Assembly (NCBI GenBank): GCA_025093985.1
Contig: JACAAK010000006.1
Location: forward strand, 1,488,001-1,552,000
Direction: 5' to 3'
From: Calvatia gigantea
Lineage: Eukaryota > Basidiomycota > Agaricomycetes > Agaricales > Lycoperdaceae
Length of the DNA stretch: 64,000 nt
Shown here: positions 25,061 through 40,075 of the stretch, piece after piece
Numbering within the stretch: position 1 is the stretch's first letter
Layout of the letters: every line of letters starts with the position of its first letter
Program-made: the position numbers and the translations under genes
Notes under the pieces: generated by a model
Database searches by the model: none
Told to the model about the DNA's origin: nothing
The model's input: the letters and a program-made list of their open reading frames with translations, nothing else

Positions 25061-25476
25061 TCTGCCGAGGTAAGAAGGGTGGTTGCAGGATGGGCCAAAC
25101 TTATAGGCATAAACGTTGGGTGTTTATAAACGCTTCCGCATCCATTGTGGGATTACACCATAAGTGACCAAGCTATAATTGTCCTGGTGGATACCACCGA
25201 AGCGGTGATCGAAGATGATGAGGTTGCAAAAATGGTTCGGGTGAGCTCGGCGATGCAGAAAGGAAAAATGTCCGGCGAAACTGCGCGAACTCTATGTAGG
25301 CAAGATATGACGTCTTGAAGCTCTTCGGATATAATACTGGTGTAATAGGAGGGCGATTTGCAATGGCGTCATTTCAGCCATGTGCCACCGACCGTAGTGA
25401 ATGTTCCGAGGTTGGCCTGTCAACAACACTCGGTTTAGACAATTTTGAAACAGGCAATGGAGCTTACATTCATATT

Positions 25477-26610
25477 TCAAAGGTCATCCTCGCCGGGATC
25501 CTCATAATCTGCCCCCTCAACCTCCTGATCTGTGTCTATATATTCCACTTCTGATATATCGTCGTCTGATTCCTCGTCACTGGCTGTCACGGGAGTGAAG
25601 ATCCACTCGACGAATTGCAACCTAGGTGGGCGTGGCCATTCGTGGTCCGTGCCATTGGCCAGTTGTACCACTCCTCGTTTCTTATTTGAAACGTAGGCAT
25701 CCAGAAACGAATAGTCAGTGAAGAAAAGTCGCATACACCAGTCGCACTCCCCAGCCCACAAAAATTCGTTCTGAGCTTGGTTTATTGAAGTGAATCCAAG
25801 TTCAGACGCAACGGTATTGATTGAGATGTGCTCAAGGAACTGCAAGGACTTCAATGCTTTTGCGTAATGCAACTATGATCAAAGTTCAATGGGCCAGGAG
25901 GTGACAAAATCAGTTTCCCAACTCACGGGTAGCCCACGACCATTTTCACATATAAGACGATGAGGGATTGGCGCCGCAAAACTGACTCTATTAACCGTGA
26001 AGCACAGACCACACCATATTTTCTGTTGATGAAGTACAAGTTTCTTAATTGACGGGAAGCATCGTTGTATGAACAAGTATGCAGTAGGGTACGGCCAACG
26101 AATGCTGCGAAAGTCGAAGGAAGTGATGGTGTGGGGAGTATTGACGAAAGGGAGATAGTCGGAGTCTTCTAGTGAATTGCCTTGATGAGGAATCCGGCTT
26201 GGAAGCCAATCTAGGCGGACAAATTCCAGTTGATTGTATCCTTCGAGGTCCCAAGACATTTCATAGCGGGGATCTGAAGGACCTGGATTTACACAGTGAA
26301 GCTGCCTTGTTTGACGGAAGTTTTAAGAATGAAACTAATATCAAGATAGATGTTCGCACTTCACCCAGGTTTTCTTCGCTTGCGGTATGTGTTTGGTCAA
26401 CTCTATCGTGTCCTTGGGATTTTCCGTGTAGAAATGACGAAACCACGCTTCAAAAACTAGGCCACGGTACGATTTGCAGGTCAAGGACAGGGAAGAAACC
26501 AGATACCAAAGGGGTTTGGAGTTGATTGGAGCATCTCCGGTATGAACCTCGCCAAGGTTAAGAACTGCTCGAAGAATTTCAGAGACAAGCTCAAGTGGTA
26601 AAGTTGACAT
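25477..26610 (-). CDS. F-box-like protein
   Basis: Agaricomycete genomes hold hundreds of these substrate-adaptor-like proteins with an N-terminal F-box and a variable C-terminus. Here residues 1-50 carry LPLELVSEILRAVL...SLTCKSYR..VFEAWFRHFY, a typical degenerate F-box. Exon 1 runs from 26610 to a donor after KKTW; the next exon begins LHCVNPGPSD and runs through DLEGYNQLEFVRLDWLPSRI; a further intron (GTGAGT donor after GLP) leads to LHYAKALKSLQFL. The C-terminus is very acidic (DEESDDDISEVEYIDTDQEV, ending GEDDL). The middle looks like irregular leucine-rich repeats without a clean consensus. All exons join in frame. Target unknown; a role in SCF ubiquitin ligase is inferred from the F-box alone. 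Confidence 0.8.
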
Positions 26611-26904
26611 CGCAATGACGGCAAAGCCAGTTAGCCGACGTCCCTGACGTTTTGTGTTGGACCAAATACGTGCAAACTATCGGACAATCACAAATATAAT
26701 CAGGCAGCACTACATCGCGAGCTCGTAGCTTTGATAATTTAGACACTTGTACGTTCTAGATACATCTGCTCACCCGAGCTACTGCCACCTACGTACTTAC
26801 CAGAAAATTCCCAACCAGTTACCCGGCTTGTGCTCGATTCCCCGGCTCTCTTGATCCAACATGATCGAGTTCTTGTTGTGGCCGTCAATTGGACCTCGAT
26901 TTTC

Positions 26905-28961
26905 CTAGATTCTGAACACCATGGCTTCTCTGTCCGGGTTCATAACGCGTGCATATTCCAACATGAGGCTGGAATTTGGGTAAGGAATTTTGGGGTATTT
27001 CCGCAGTAACTGGCCTTACCGAAATGCGTAAGCGGTCATGTCTTCCTTTCTCCAATTTTTTTTGGCCCACTGACGGCTATTCTGGGCTATCTTCCGAGCC
27101 AACTCCTGATGTGAACCTTCGCCATAAGGTCCTCCACGGAAGAATGCCAAGGTGTCATGTAGGTCCGACAAATCTACTTGCACGGGCACGTAATGAACCC
27201 ATGGTTGGATCCGGTCTGCGAACCTGGATTGAGGTGTTGGCGGCAATTATCGAGTGGTAACTGTTCTTGCCCAACTCACCATTCCGGATATATCGTGGCT
27301 TTAAAAACAAGAGCGTTTGATACCATGAGCCTTTGAAATCGACTGGACCACGCGTTTCCATCCACCTATTTAAAAGATCAGTCGTGGCTTATTGGTTGCC
27401 AACAATAGAGGCCCACGTCAAGCACATATTTGAATTTCCCGGCTGCCCGGGCATCTTGAAACCTCCTCCAATCAAACATGTTCTCAATTTCCCTACAATA
27501 TTCTTTGGGACATTGTAACGGTGAACCGGCGAACGCTACGTCAAAAAACGCAGGGTTGATTTTTGACCTAGATATGTTAAGTCCTTCCCCAGTCGGATCA
27601 TCTCTTTTGGGCGGCGGAACCAAAAGATTAACCTCCCCTTCCAAGTCATTCGCAAAAGTCACTGCTCTCGGGCGTTGAGAATCCTTCCACTGATTTTCTG
27701 CTGTCTGCCACATCCCTGTATTGCTCCCTCTCCATGAGAGCCTCTCATCTGGACGATCATTCCATTCGGGATTATGTTCGTGCGGATAGATATCTTCGAC
27801 CCACGAGAGAAGGCTGGGGATCCGGATGTCGTAGTGAAGGGTCGACGAGCAGAAGGCGAACCGAGGCACCATAGGCCAATCGGGGATTGGGGGATAATCT
27901 CCGTAGGACAGAAATTGACCATGCATTTCCAACAGCTTAGGATGTAAACAAGGATCCATGATCTTGAGATGGTCGTGGACAAAGGTCTTGCCGTTGAAGG
28001 TACTGCGAGATGAATTACTGGACGGCGGGCAAGCCGACAACCATCCCCGTACAGTGGTTGGCGGTAGGTCTTGCATTTTTAAGCCTTTAAACAGTTGATA
28101 CCACACCACCCGAACAATGAGGAGGCTAAAGGACTCACGTTTATTAGATCGGGCCGCCCGTATAGCTGCTTGTTTGACGTCGTAATCAAAAACAGCATAA
28201 GGGTTATCGAGGGGTGACACCACTGCACGGAACGGTGGAATGTGGTTCTGCACTGGCTTCAACAATGACAAAACGCCCTCCGAGGCTCGCGTTAAGTCGG
28301 GCCTCGATAATGATTGATTTACAATGGTAATCGGTTCGCCCTCCGTTTTTCCAATAGTATAAGATTCAGCATGAGCCTCTCGTTCCGATTGAAGACGCTG
28401 TAATTCAACCGGCTCGAGTCCCCAGAAGGGCTCGATGTCATGCCATATTTGGTCGTATTCGTCAGGTAGCTGAACATTATGTTGTTCCACATACTGCCAC
28501 CTGTCGTGCTGCTGTGAGATCAGGAGGGGAAGACTATCGTGGCTCAGTACTCACCACTTGTCAAACCCTTTGGGGGGAAGCCGTCCATACCGTCGTCGAT
28601 ACTCGTAGAAAGCCTGTTGGATATTTCCGCTTGCTCGAATTTCTTTGCTATGCCATTTATTTTCCGCTTCCGCTATGAGGTCATGAATAGGATGAGATGC
28701 ACCCGGACTGACTTCAAGGATCCCGTCCGGGCGATAATTATGAGGCTTTACTGGCACTCCAATAGTGATTTCATCTGATTCCACTATATGGGAACCGCTG
28801 GGAATTGGAGATACAGCGCATAGGGAATTCGTGAGTTCCACCTGCCGCACGGAAATAGCCCAAGTCGCCGTTTGTCGGTAATAGATAATTAACGTCCCGG
28901 TTAGTGCCACCACAGGAATCAACGCCAATTTGATGTGCTTGGAGTCGAATCCCTTCCACAT
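26905..28961 (-). CDS. Glycosyltransferase family 90 (CAP10-like), no. 1
   Basis: GT90 enzymes transfer xylose, glucose or related sugars in the secretory pathway; the fungal founder is cryptococcal CAP10/CXT1. The start at 28961 (MWKGFDSKH) directly precedes one membrane helix (LALIPVVALTGTLIIYY), giving type II Golgi topology. Luminal stem: RPDGILEVSPGASHPIHDL. Catalytic domain blocks: NVQLPDEYDQIWHDIEPFWG, DERLSWRGSNTGMW, KINPAFFDVAFAGSP, FKYVLDV, DRIQPWVHYVPVQ and DLSDLHDTLAFFRG, ending YARVMNPDREAMVFRI at 26905. The WRGSNTG and YVLDVDGN-type motifs are family hallmarks. A TATA-like run lies at 29073-29082, about 110 bp upstream. No disabling change seen. It is the best-preserved of three GT90 genes here. 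Confidence 0.93.
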
Positions 28962-29072
28962 GAAGGGCACTGGGATGTTCAGAGGTGGTGAAGAGGAGGA
29001 AGCTCTCCTCGTGTCTGCGCCGCATACTTAAGGATGCCATGAAGAACCTTGGCAGGACGTGTAGGTTCGTTC

Positions 29073-29082
29073 TATATATATA
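29073..29082 (-). promoter_or_regulatory. TATA-like element upstream of GT90 no. 1
   Basis: A palindromic TATATATATA run 112 bp upstream of the chosen ATG at 28961, at a plausible core-promoter distance. Position and composition only; no transcript data. Confidence 0.35.
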
Positions 29083-29510
29083 ACATGTTACAAAGCTTCG
29101 CGTTTATTGATTGAAAACGCTGTGTTCAGCCAATGGGCACGCAATTAAAACAGAGCCGTCTTCATTTCCGCACCGCTTCATAATCCTTACGGCAGATTGA
29201 TATCACGAAAAGGAGACGTAACATGCACAGTCGGCGTGAAAGATGCGTGACCGTTCGAGGATGACTTCTTGACATACAGTGGGAACCTGACCAACAGTGT
29301 CTCTTTGACATTCATCATAGATTTGGAGAGTGAGCATTTTAAATAAGGCACCGCTCAAAGCTTCCCACATCAACGGTCAGACAGGATCGGTTGAGTAGAA
29401 ATGATAGAGGATTTAATGAGATACAGAACAAAATAGATGTACTCCGCATAGCATTAGAAGCTCCTCCCAGAAGTACCTATTAAAGAAAGGTAAACCTCCG
29501 TGCGTAAGGC

Positions 29511-31816
<2,306 letters not shown>

Positions 31817-32804
31817 CTTGGACAAGATCAGGGTGCTTTGGAGCGAAGGAGAAAGCAAAGTACCATCCGTTTTATAACGAATTCCCCTCTTCAGTTCAGG
31901 ATCAAAATATCATGGGGTTCAAAGTTACGTACCAGAAACCAGACTGGACAAACGGTGTGTTTCTCTCTTGACCTGGCAAGTCACGCGCTCCAGTTTGTGG
32001 GCCTTCACATGAAGCCTTCCCGGAACCTTTAAGTATTACTTATCGACTTCGATTCCGACACGAATATTCCTGCACAGCCTCGGAGAAGATGATGGCTGCC
32101 ACGTTGACGGGAAGCCTGATCTTATCATGCCGTTCCTAGTTGACAGTGAATGATTGAGGAGAGAATCAACGAAACGAGGGCCTTAATCGACTCCAAAGCG
32201 CAGCTGGAAAACTCGCATAGGACGCATATTCCAAGGGAAAACTTTGAAATCTAGATTGAGCCGTGAGAGCCTGATCCGTTGGCCCTTAAACCCCATCCCT
32301 ATAACCGCAAAAACATATCATCCCGTCAGCCTGTGAGGGTCACATGCAGAAGCCTCACTCTTGAAAGGGAACAAGTGGCCAACCACAATTGATTTGAATT
32401 TTCACAGCATTGTTGGGTGAGGTGTAGTCTATAGACTCATCCAGATAGCGCACGGCCCCCATCCCGCTGGGAACATTTTAATCTTCTCGTAAATGTGGGA
32501 CGAAGTGGATAAGTCTTGAGAAAATAAAACTGTTCGTGGAAGGGGAAGCGAAAGGAAGTTCGGGCCGGTCGGCTCACCAGGTTTGTAGACATGACTTGAA
32601 TCTTGGAGACTCGAATGGCAACTGTAATTAGAGGAGCGCCATTGGGGTTAACTATGAGGGATAACCATTTAGGCGTCGGATAACTTACCGTATTGATAGT
32701 CAGAGTCAGTTGATAGATTTCAAGCGAGAAAAAGCCATAATGTCAACGTGTAAGACTACACTGAGGCAACAGTTGTAGCTGGGTTCTGGAACGCGAAAAC
32801 GACA
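31817..32804. other. Intergenic, no gene seen
   Basis: Upstream region of the GMC gene and 3' flank of GT90 no. 2. No frame of interest. Confidence 0.5.
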
Positions 32805-34889
32805 TCATAATTTTGGGGAATAGGACATTGCTGCTCTATCCGAACTCATAATGCGGGCATACTCTAGTATTAATCTGGAAACAGCCGTCAGGCCAGAACG
32901 TCGAAAAAATAAGGTGACGGACCTGAAGAAATAAGCAGCCAGATCTTCTTGTCTCCAAAACTTCATACTCCATTCACGTCCAGCCATGGCAACCTTACTC
33001 CCGAGGTCTTCATGAGAGCCCTCACCATTTCCATCACCTCGGAAAAATATCAGTGCATCGTGCAAATCGGACAAATCGACTTGTATGGGGACAAAGTGGA
33101 GCCAGGGTTGGATTCGATCCGTGTACCTATGTCCTCCTTTAGGCATGGGTTCCACCGTTTGTTTGCATGGCTTACCACTCTGGATATATTGTCGACTTAA
33201 ATATCAGAGAGTTGGAGGTGATAAGGCGTTTAAAACGCCCAGACCACCCATTCCCGTCGACCTGTCCGAGGAGTCAGCGGACATTTTAAGAGCAGATACA
33301 ATAAATCTTCCTCACATCAAGCACATAACGATATGTTCCCGCCTGCTTCTGTTGCATGTATGGCCGCCAGGGGTATAGTTTCTCCAAGAGTGGACAAACG
33401 TTCGTGGAACACGCGATGGGCTTGTTGGAGAACGCAATGTCAAAGAAAGCGGGGTTGATTTTAGACTTCTTCAACTTCTTGGGTGCTCCCACTCTCTCAT
33501 CACCTCGGTTTGGTGGCATGAGAATATCAAGCGCTCCCTCAAGGTCGTTGGTATACCGAACGAGGAAGTCACGGTGCGAGTTTTTCCAGCGGGTCACAGA
33601 GGCATGAAACATCCCTGTATTACTTCCACGCCACAAAAGACGCTCATCTAATTTAGCGTCGAAATGCGGATCCTGGTCCCGCGGCGTAACATCTTCAACC
33701 CATCCATATGGGACTGGAATCCGGATATTATGGTGGAGGGTGCTCGAGCAATATGCGAATTCGGGAACCATGATAGCTTGAGGACTAGGCCCGCTATTAT
33801 GAGAAAGGAACTGGCCATGGTGGTGAAAGTGGTTGGGATGTATGCAAGGATTCATTGTCTTTTTGTGGTCGTAGATGAAGGTCTTTCGCGTAGGAGAAGC
33901 GGGCGGTATGTCAAGGTTAATGGGTATTCGCCGTGCTAGACTTGAAGGTGGGCATGCAGAGACCCAACCAAGCGAAGCGGCTTCGGGTAATGCTTCTCTT
34001 TCGATATCTGGAACCGATTAGCATATACGTGGGGGTAAAGATAACGACCCACAAGTCTTGGCTACCGCAGCCTCCAGAGTTGCTTGTTTGACTCCATGAT
34101 CAGACAGACGATTGGGTCCGTCATGCGGAGAAATTGTCATACGGAAGTCCGGCAAAAGATGGTCAATGTCGCTCAGAAGGGCAAGTATCTTCTTCGAGCC
34201 CGCGATGAGCTGTTCATACCGTCCTTCAGTGAATGCGTATGTGAGAACACTAACACCGGTGGCATTTTCCTTGCCAATGGTATACGAGTCGATTTTCTTC
34301 TCGAGGTCAGCCTGTATTTCAAACAAATCCGAGGGCTCCAAACCCCAGAAGGGCTCGAGATCGTGGAATATCTGGTCATATTCATCTGGCAATTGGACAT
34401 TATGTTTCACAGCGTATTCCCACCTGGGGATTTGTCAAATCAAATCACTGGGTATCCGTTTCCGAAATGGCTTACCACAAATCAAACCCTTTTGGTGGAT
34501 CACGTTTGTAGCGTCGTTGGTACTCCTTCACTGCACCGACCAACGTCTTACTCGCCCTATTCAATTTCTCTTCCCATTCTTTCTCTGCTCGCCGAATCAA
34601 CTGGAAGATCGGGTGTGGACCGTTATAATTGACCTCTAGAAGACCATCTGGGCGATACGTGTGTTTCTCGAGCTTTGATTTATAAAGAGGTGCTGGTGCA
34701 GCGGTGAGCACCTCCGTGATGGAAACGTATCGCGTTACTGTTGTCGTCACAGTCCGGAAGGGTGTCGGCAGGAATTTCGGGGCCTTAGGCCCCTGTTCGG
34801 AGTGAAGAGCATAGAATAGAGCGAGGGCTATCACCACAACCAGGGATATAATCCGGGTTGCTTGTCTCCACAGTCGGTGGCCTTCTCAT
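32805..34889 (-). CDS. Glycosyltransferase family 90 (CAP10-like), no. 2; start out of frame by one base
   Basis: Same family and layout as GT90 no. 1: a membrane helix (IISLVVVIALALFYAL), stem with RPDGLLEVNYNGPHPIFQL, then NVQLPDEYDQIFHDLEPFWG, DERLLWRGSNTGMF, KINPAFFDIAFSNKP, YRYVLDV, DGNGWSGRFKRLITSN, TDRIQPWLHFVPIQ and DLSDLHDALIFFRGD, ending RAAMSYSPKL at 32805. Oddity: the frame of the membrane helix has no ATG upstream before a stop. The nearest ATG (34887-34889) enters it only if one base is skipped right after the start codon, which would give a MEGHRLWRQ leader. Either the sequence has an extra base there, or a 5' exon was missed. Catalytic blocks are intact. Confidence 0.88.
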
Positions 34890-36958
34890 GAGATAGATTC
34901 AGGTTCAAGCGCCCACTGAACCTCCAGGTTACAAACCGAACTCCAAGGCCTCAAGAAATTCAGATGTCCGAATCTTAATTCCCACCACATTTGATCGGCA
35001 TCAAAGAACCCTGTTGTGGCAATGATGTTTGGGACTTGAAGCTTGAACACACGAGGCACCCGAACCTATTGTTAATTAAAACAAAACATTCAGATGCGTT
35101 GTGGAGGCTCGCGCCACATCGACAGCCCAGAAGGCTAGACAACCCTATCTGCGTAATTCCGCACTCACAATCATCACACTTACGAAGATGATTCACCATT
35201 GCGGCGGAGATGGGCGGTCCGCCTGCCGTCAAGGCCTGAAGGTGTCTTCGGGTTTCTCGTGCCAACAGTTCTGGACTGACAAGAACATCATAGGATTATT
35301 ATTCCGCCAATCCTTCATCTCTTTGCGGACGTACCATCCGCGAATTTTGTGGGCAAGGAGATGTTCCGTCATATGCTATCCCCGCAAAAAGTGCGCTGGA
35401 CGTCCAAGTAAGCACCTCAGACCTACATCCAACAGGCAGACGCGATGAGGATGGAAAGCAGGCTGTGCGTAAAATACGGCATCCTGCATTCCTTCCTTCA
35501 TAGTTTAATGTTTCATCTCCGCTCCGCCTCGGGGTTTTGAGTACTTAAGCAGCAGGTAGTGCTCGATAAACCAGCTCCCCGCGCAGGGATGTCTCGCTAT
35601 GATTCCAACCTCAGAATGATCTCGGACAAGCCTCGAACCCCTCGCCCTCTCGTGCCATTCAAATTGGGTGTGGACAATGCTGTGGGTTAGTCTCCGTCCT
35701 CTTTAGGATCCTTTTCTGAGCTAATTCCCAGACAGAGTTTAATATTGTCACCACGGATGGAACGCCGGAATGCCAGGATGTCAATTGAACGTTCCACGCA
35801 CTTGCTTTGAACATTTTCCTAACTTTTTGTTCCACTTTCCTGGGCTCTGTGTGACGGAGAGGTTGGCCTTTGGGAAGGTGTTCTCCATGCCACCCTCGGG
35901 ACCTTTCCCTCGCTCAATGCTCCACAATCTACGGTAATTCTTTCCGCTGTAGATAGCAGCGCCACAGGTTCCTTGGGCAAAGCCTACGTCTAGCATGTTT
36001 TCGACTGGGATTCTGTGAACTCTGGACAATATGTCTGGATCCTGCATTCCGGTGTGGAGGCAATTACCCGGTATTCGTCAGCTCGTATTTCCCTCGCACT
36101 GCAACTAAGGAAGTTACGGCTGCAATGACACCTCTAGTTTCCGGCTTCCAACTTGCGGGCATTTCCTTACTTTCAAGCACAACTGCTACGGCAACGATTA
36201 ACTTCTCAAGTAGATGACCGAGCTGAGGGCTATGTTCTACTTGGATCTCGGTTCATTCCTGCGCCATCACATGGGACACGGAAAAAAGATTGGCAACGCG
36301 TAAAAACAGCTTCCCCTCGCATTCTAGTTGTTTAGAATTTTTTTGGAGGGTTACCCTATCCGGGTATCTCTCACATCTCGTTGCGGGAGGAAAAGTTTCC
36401 CGGAACGCTCGTATCAAGAATGCGGTCAACCTAGCTTGGGGGACAGCAAAGACTCACGTTGGTTCTCCCAACTTCGCACCCTTGCCCACATCAAGCCTTG
36501 TCCATGGTTTCCAGCTCACCCTTAACAGCCACTCGTCGGAGCGACCGGCAATCCATGAGGTCCGAACGGTGCAAAATGAGTTTAAAATGTTCAACTTATC
36601 CTTGAACTTCAGGGTCCAGTAGCGGCCGCAGACAGCAACGAAGCTACAGTGACTCATTCAAGGAGGAGTGGCAAACAGGACTCTGCGGGCCCAACTATGG
36701 ACATCTCAGTTCACAACGAAGAAAAATTATCTATGGTCCTGGTTGGTGTTGGCTCCGAGAAATGGGATTCATATGGTCTTCGTATGCTTTGGAATGGCCA
36801 ATATCCCAAGTATACAATGGACCAATACTTAAACCACAAGAGAATCACTCGTATTTTATTTCCTATCGGAATATGACAAGGCGCTACAGTACGAAAGAGT
36901 GACAGCCTAACCATGGGGTATTAAAAAACCAAACCGATTAAGAGCAAGGATCGAGAAA
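34890..36958. other. No assigned gene
   Basis: About 2 kb. The minus-strand frame 35781-36047 is open for 88 codons and ORFs at 36290-36657 overlap on both strands; none resembles a known protein. A small plus-strand candidate at 35589 is listed separately at low confidence. Confidence 0.4.
35589..35789 (+). CDS. Possible two-exon small hypothetical protein (about 53 residues)
   Basis: The ATG at 35589 opens MSRYDSNLRMISDK. With an intron from the GTGGGTTAG donor (about 35679) to the CAG acceptor (about 35732), the frame continues TEFNIVTTDGTPECQDVN and stops. Splice signals are ordinary and the joined frame is clean. No homologue is recognised, there is no signal peptide, and the product is short, so this may be chance. 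Confidence 0.18.
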
Positions 36959-39900
36959 TCAAAAGAAGCCTATTCCATCTATGAGATTTTCAGACCAAGC
37001 GGCGTTCTCCTCCCATGAACCATCCCACTCGGGATGAATTACTTGAGATGTATCGGGCATCCACTTCGTCGAGAATAGCGATGGATCGAATACTGGAAGG
37101 GCCGCCTCAGTGGAGGTGTATGGGAGATTAGCTGTAGCATCCCAGTTCGAGGTTCCAACGTTCGTAGAGGGATTATGCTGAGGTATCTGCGAATAGCCGG
37201 GAGTGAATTGGTTAGGCACACTCGAAGAGTTCGTCGCCATTGGTCCAAGGTCAGGAACAGATGAGGACATGTTAACGGGAAAAGATTGCGAAGAATGTTG
37301 TTGCTTTGGGGGTGGCTTCGCGGGCCTCCGGTCTTACATCTGAATTATCCATCCTATTTGCCATAGCCCACGAGCGTTTGTTTTCCTCCGTATCCCTCTT
37401 GCGTTTACCCAAAATAAGTGAGTTGTTTTCATCTGCCATTTCCCCAGCCCGTGGCTTCAGGTTCTCCATCTCCATAAACATATCCAATGCCTTCCAACAC
37501 CGCCTTGCCAACTCCCAAGTCGACCCGATCGAAGCCAGGGCCTCTAAACATTTGAGTAGATGCAGCTGTGTCTGAAGGGCAGAAGTAGCCGATATCGCTG
37601 ATAGGCCGTTTCCATTGCCCTGCTGGACCTGACGGAGTTTGTACCCGGAAAGATGGGCTATGGCAACCGTGTAAATGAGATAGATCATGTTCGGGTTTGT
37701 GTGGGATAGTGCAGGTGCGTCATTTGACGGGCCCGACTGTATTACAGTCTGCGATTGTCGATAATTCTCCAGGAGCACATTAAAAGTGGAGGCAGCTTCC
37801 AGGAATATATTAGTCGCCTGTTGGTTAAGTTGTTCCCGAGATCTATTTCAGGAACCAAACAGATGTTAGCCACCGGATTCAGTGCAACAGATCGGGGAAG
37901 ACATGAGAACATTTGTGCTTACATTGGACGGTAGAGGAGAATAATTGCCACGTGGTAAAGCATGTTGATCTCTAAAACGTCACGGCGTGGTTGATGTCCG
38001 ATAGAAATGTGATATTGCATAGGGAGGGAGTGATGCCACATGTCTAACTCCGTTCTTAGGTGCGAGAGCTTGTCCTGTTGCGTTTGGACCGCTGGTGAAT
38101 GATACCCAAGGTAGAGATGGAAGTTGATCATAGCAATAACCCGGCACAAAGAAACGGCATAGGTGAAAGGTGGTGAAGGGTTGACGTCATTAGCCGGAGG
38201 AGTTCGACGTGGCGCTACGCCTAATGAACCCCTAAGTACGTCTGAATTGGCTGGGGGCCGACCCATTTGGAGAGACAGCAGAAGGTCGAGGATACAACAA
38301 ACACCCCAAACGTTTCGGCGTAGCTGAGTTTCTTCTGGTGGAGCTGGTAAGGTCTCATCACTGGGGAGGTCTTCATGCAGTTGCAAGTCTTGAGCCATTC
38401 GCACAGCCAAACCTGGATGGAGGCATAGGATCAGCACCGCTCAGTGGAGAAATAGGATGTGCATACCGACGAGAACCCACGCTTGACTTTCGTTGCCCTT
38501 GCCGTAGTCCCTTAAAGCCAAGAGCAGCGAGGCCTGCACCAACTCCAACGAACTCCCCTTCTTCAAAAGAGTGCTCAATGATGTCCTCGCCTGTTCATAC
38601 CACAAATCTGCGGCAATTTTTCCCGCAAGGCCCCCAGCTCCAGCAAGAGAACTTGAGGCAGGATGTGTTGAAGGAGATAGCCGACCACTGTATGCGGATA
38701 TGGACAGCACCAGAGTCGATAGCAATTCTGATTTGTTTGAGGGGGACAGAAGTATTGCATCAAATGCTGCTCGACTCGGCAATAAGGGGTACGACGGATG
38801 CGAGTGCTGGTAATAGACATCCAGAAGCCGGGAAAGGATGTGAGAAGGCGGAAGGTCGAGTTGATTCGTCGTTGGTTGAGGTGCATATCGTGCTACTGGT
38901 AGCGGTGTGTACGTTTCAGTTTCCGGCGCGGAGGGGTCGACTGAACGCCTGAACGGAGGAACGTGAGGTGTGTGCGGCGCACGAGCGGGTCTTACACTTA
39001 CCAATAACTTCCGGTGTACTCTGGTGAGCCGCCCAATGCCAGGGCGAATTGCACGTCCGTTGCCTCCCTCAACCCGGTTAAGCCGGTGTTATGAGCTGGG
39101 TCAACATCCTGTTTAAAAGGCTGCGGGGGATATGCCAACGGCACGGAATCTGGTGCTGCCCGTTGCATCGCCATATAAGTCTCATGTTGGCGTGCGTTCT
39201 GAGTATTATTGTCGTGCCAGTTATCCCGTGGCCCTTCGATTAAAGCTATCCCAGACGACGACGGAGCCTCTCCTTGTGCTTCTGCCGACATAGCAGGAGG
39301 GGTGGTGTCCGTGAGTTCGTGGCTACTCATCCGTTCAAAAGGTTGTTGGCCGAGGGTCGAAGAAAAGGGTATCGAATTTGCTGAATTCCGGGACTTTTCG
39401 CCCGACTTCCCCTTGCCATCCTGAACAGACGCTGAGGCGGACGATAAAGTCGAGTGTCGATCATGGGCTGTGGAAGTCGTCGCCGACGTTGCGGCTGGCG
39501 GGAGGAGTGTTTTTGCAGGGGCTTCCTGCGCGGACCGGGGTGTGAATGGAGCAAAAGAAACCACGAGCTCTTCCACAAGCTTCGCTGATGGACATCTCGT
39601 CCATAATGCCTTGTGAGCGTCCCATATGTCCTGTGTACAGGTCTTCGCTTCTGATTGAAGAGTTTCGGCGATGTCGAGGAAGGGGTCGAATGGAACACCC
39701 ACATCCTCCTCCTTTTTCGGCAATTTTGATAGGTATAAACCAAGGAGGATTTCTAGGATGGTGACACGAGTTTCTGTATAGCGCAAATAACCAGAGGGGG
39801 GCCCGCGTCGTCGTGGCTCTTTGGAATAAAGGCATTCAAGTTTGTTGTCAACGCAAAAAGCGCACGGGTCGAGCCCATCACACTAGATCAAAATCAGCGG

Positions 39901-40075
39901 CTTCCGGGGTGTAGGGCGGCGCAGAAATTACTTTTTTCCTCTTGAGGCGACATGTATTACATGCTGGAGGGCCAAAATCAGAGGTAAGACGCCATTAACA
40001 GCGATCACGACCAGCGGACTGACCTCGAGAAACCTTTTTCACCACTCTTTCTGATGTTGACAGGGTCGGATGCAT
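36959..40075 (-). CDS. Zn2Cys6 fungal-specific transcription factor, apparent one-base frameshift near the C-terminus
   Basis: Nuclear DNA-binding regulator. The start at 40075 gives MHPTLSTSERVVKKVSR; an intron (GTCAGT donor, CCTCCAG acceptor near 39978) then leads into the zinc cluster. Joined across a second intron it reads ACNTCRLKRKK / CDGLDPCAFCVDNKLEC: six cysteines spaced C-x2-C-x6-C-x5-C-x2-C-x6-C. A linker RRRGPPSGYLRY and coiled region follow. The Fungal_trans middle homology region spans about 37900-38900: HILSRLLDVYYQHSHPSYP, AADLWYEQARTSL, HPGLAVRMAQDLQLHED, RRNVWGVCCILDLLLSLQMG. The end, beyond KRKRDTEENKR, is disordered. Entering the last block (QQHSSQSFPVNMSSSVPD) requires skipping one base in the C5 run at 37308-37312, or a 34-nt intron, shorter than any other here. 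Target genes unknown. Confidence 0.9.
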
